Below the pieces are notes generated by a model. It ran no database searches. It saw nothing but the letters and a program-made list of their open reading frames with translations, and was not told where the DNA came from. Source: DATNFP01 sp035606335 (GTDB lineage Bacteria; Bacteroidota; Bacteroidia; Chitinophagales; Chitinophagaceae). From it: a stretch of 16,048 nucleotides of DNA. Both the position numbers and the translations under genes were made by a program. Positions 14,765 through 16,048 of the stretch are shown piece after piece. The stretch spans positions 1 through 16,048 of the forward strand of contig DATNFP010000121.1 of the NCBI GenBank assembly GCA_035606335.1, given 5' to 3'. Within the stretch, counting starts at the first letter, position 1; every line of letters begins with the position of its first letter.

Positions 14765-14825
14765 TTTGTTTTTCATATTCCATACTTTTGTTTTTAATTA
14801 TAATTGAGTAGTTTTATTACTCAAT
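14765..14825 (+). promoter_or_regulatory. Promoter-like motif and leader hairpin before the HTH-nucleotidyltransferase gene
   Basis: A TTTG at 14765-14768 precedes an exact -7 box TACTTTTG at 14783-14790, a slightly short spacing of 14 nt. Downstream, ATTGAGTA (14803-14810) and TACTCAAT (14818-14825) form an 8-bp hairpin with a 7-nt loop. No T-run follows it, so it is not a simple terminator. It would lie near the 5' end of a leader of about 100 nt ahead of the ATG at 14897, or inside the readthrough transcript from the NusG-like gene. Confidence 0.4.
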
Positions 14826-14896
14826 ATCGTTTGTCAAAATGTGACTGACGAAGCGAAGCTATACAAAAAATATATAATAGGTATAGTAAAATTGGA

Positions 14897-15430
14897 ATGT
14901 TAGAAGCACTTATTTCTTCCCGTACCCGCCTCAAACTTTTATTCAGGTTTTTTCTTAATCCTCATAACTCAACGTATTTAAGATCGTTGGCTGACGAGTT
15001 TGATGAAAGTACCAACGCTATAAGAGTAGAGCTTAATCGTTTTGAGGAAGCTGGCATGCTGCTATCCGAAAGCCAGGGTAATAAAAAAATGTACCGTGCA
15101 AATGATAGTCATCCATTGTATAAAGACTTGCATAACATTCTATTAAAATATATAGGAGTAGATCGTATTATAGAGAATGTTATAGAAAGATTAGGGCATT
15201 TAGAGAGAGTGTATCTTACAGGAGATTTTGCAAATGGTAAGGATTCAGGTATCGTTGATCTGATATTTGTTGGCAATATAGATATCAACTATTTAATGAA
15301 TCTGATTGCTAAATCTGAAAAGCTCATTGACCGGAAAATCAGGTTTTTAATTTACCAACCTACCGAATTAATTGCCTCTGTGAAATCTGATCCGGGGAAA
15401 TATTTATTATTATGGGAAAGCAAATCCTGA
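14897..15430 (+). CDS. Winged-helix regulator fused to a nucleotidyltransferase-like domain
   Basis: This is a 177-residue two-part protein. Residues about 5-75 form an ArsR/MarR-like winged helix (TYLRSLADEFDESTNAIRVELNRFEEAGML is the helix-turn-helix, followed by a wing near SQGNKKMYR). Residues about 100-170 resemble the small MNT/nucleotidyltransferase fold, with GDFANGKDSGIVDLIFVG where active enzymes have GSxARGxxxxxSDIDLxV. The Ser is replaced by Asp and the first Asp of the DxD pair is missing, so catalysis is doubtful. From memory this family is conserved in Bacteroidota next to polysaccharide genes. It sits between the UpxY-like gene and pseB, in the position where UpxZ follows UpxY in Bacteroides. 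It is therefore probably a regulator of the glycan locus, perhaps binding a nucleotide as ligand; the exact role is unknown. Confidence 0.75.
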   Translation: MLEALISSRTRLKLLFRFFLNPHNSTYLRSLADEFDESTNAIRVELNRFEEAGMLLSESQGNKKMYRANDSHPLYKDLHNILLKYIGVDRIIENVIERLGHLERVYLTGDFANGKDSGIVDLIFVGNIDINYLMNLIAKSEKLIDRKIRFLIYQPTELIASVKSDPGKYLLLWESKS

Positions 15431-15489
15431 CATTATTTTTATAAAAGCGGTTTGACAAATCAATATTTAGCAATACAAAGTCAATTTAT

Positions 15490-16048
15490 ATGAATCTAAC
15501 TGACAAGAGCATATTTGTAACAGGCGGAACTGGTTCTTTTGGGAAAATGTTTACCCGGACTATCCTTGAAAAATATCCAGAGATCAAGAAAATAGTTATT
15601 TTTTCTCGTGATGAGCTGAAGCAGTTTGAAATGATGCAGCACGATATCTATAAAAGTCATCCTGGGATACGTTTTTTCCTGGGTGATGTACGTGATGTGG
15701 AAAGATTGAAACGTGCGATGGAAGGTATAGATATTGTTGTGCATGCTGCTGCCCTGAAACAAGTGCCTGCTGCTGAGTATAATCCTATGGAATTCATAAG
15801 GACAAATGTGCTTGGCGCAGAAAATATCATTGAGGCGGCCATATATAATAATGTAAAAACAGTTGTTGCCTTATCTACAGATAAAGCTGCGGCACCCATT
15901 AATCTATATGGCGCTACTAAGCTTTGCTCCGATAAGCTTTTTGTAGCGGCTAATAATATAAAAGGGAAACGTGATATGCAGTTTTCTGTAGTAAGATATG
16001 GGAATGTAGCAGGTTCGAGAGGCTCTGTTATTCCATTCTTCCTTGAAA
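15490..16048 (+). CDS. pseB: UDP-GlcNAc 4,6-dehydratase (inverting), PseB-like, 3' truncated by window
   Basis: The first 186 residues of an extended short-chain dehydrogenase run off the right edge, about half of the expected protein. The nucleotide-binding motif TGGTGSFGK spans residues 11-19. The active-site region has Thr130-Asp131-Lys132 in STDKAAAPINLYGATK, with Tyr140 and Lys144 as the YxxxK pair. SRDELKQFEM, GDVRD, ALKQVPAAEYNP and VRYGNVAGSRGSVIPFF match PseB, which makes the first intermediate of pseudaminic acid from UDP-GlcNAc. A CapE/FnlA-type 4,6-dehydratase/5-epimerase is the main alternative, but LYGATKLCSDKLFVAANN favours PseB. The gene starts 59 nt after the HTH fusion gene and appears to be the first enzyme gene of a surface glycan or nonulosonate locus continuing to the right. 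Confidence 0.88.
   Translation, partial: MNLTDKSIFVTGGTGSFGKMFTRTILEKYPEIKKIVIFSRDELKQFEMMQHDIYKSHPGIRFFLGDVRDVERLKRAMEGIDIVVHAAALKQVPAAEYNPMEFIRTNVLGAENIIEAAIYNNVKTVVALSTDKAAAPINLYGATKLCSDKLFVAANNIKGKRDMQFSVVRYGNVAGSRGSVIPFFLE

Noticed and set aside
15452..15479. Sigma-70-like TTGACA ... TACAAA with a 16-nt spacer before pseB
   Set aside because: The TACAAA half is a poor -10, and Bacteroidota primary sigma factors use TTTG/TAnnTTTG instead. pseB is more likely read from upstream.

Overview
The window looks like a chromosomal segment from a member of the Bacteroidota, most likely of the Chitinophagaceae/Sphingobacteriia type. The composition is AT-rich and Shine-Dalgarno signals are weak. 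Exact copies of the Bacteroidota -7 box TAnnTTTG lie upstream of several genes. The gene content also fits: a tyrosine ammonia-lyase/ketoreductase/ketosynthase set of the flexirubin or aryl-polyene type, an ACE-like M2 lipoprotein peptidase, DUF3108, and an UpxY-like NusG paralogue at the head of a glycan locus. I see no tRNA, rRNA, CRISPR array, insertion sequence or prophage.

Left part (1-7217, genes on the minus strand). Positions 1-382 hold no gene but contain short direct repeats and a bulged inverted repeat. In transcription order the block then reads: aromatic amino-acid lyase (5547-7124), FabG-like reductase (4823-5557, overlapping the lyase by 11 nt), FabF-like ketosynthase (3592-4812), secreted M28 aminopeptidase (2248-3549) and M2 dipeptidase lipoprotein (383-2194). 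The first three form a tightly coupled cassette. The likely product chain is an aryl starter unit (p-coumarate from tyrosine) followed by condensation and ketoreduction. Carrier protein, chain-length factor, dehydratase and resorcinol-forming enzymes are absent from this window.

Centre (7218-11407). A DUF3108 exported protein and an eight-helix flippase-like membrane protein share the minus strand. They run back-to-back with ruvC. The flippase and ruvC both lack an ATG and their proposed starts are separated by one base, so their promoters would lie inside each other's coding sequence. A convergent lipoprotein of unknown function carries a perfect 27-nt palindrome in its linker. A 370-nt AT-rich spacer precedes an orphan OmpR-type response regulator, which converges on alaS through a strong shared terminator hairpin.

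Right part (11407-16048). alaS (minus) is divergent from a NusG/UpxY-like antiterminator. That gene is followed by a winged-helix/nucleotidyltransferase-like fusion protein and the 5' part of a pseB-like UDP-GlcNAc 4,6-dehydratase, which runs off the window. This looks like the regulatory head of a surface-polysaccharide or nonulosonate locus, with a leader hairpin between the antiterminator and the next gene as a possible control site.
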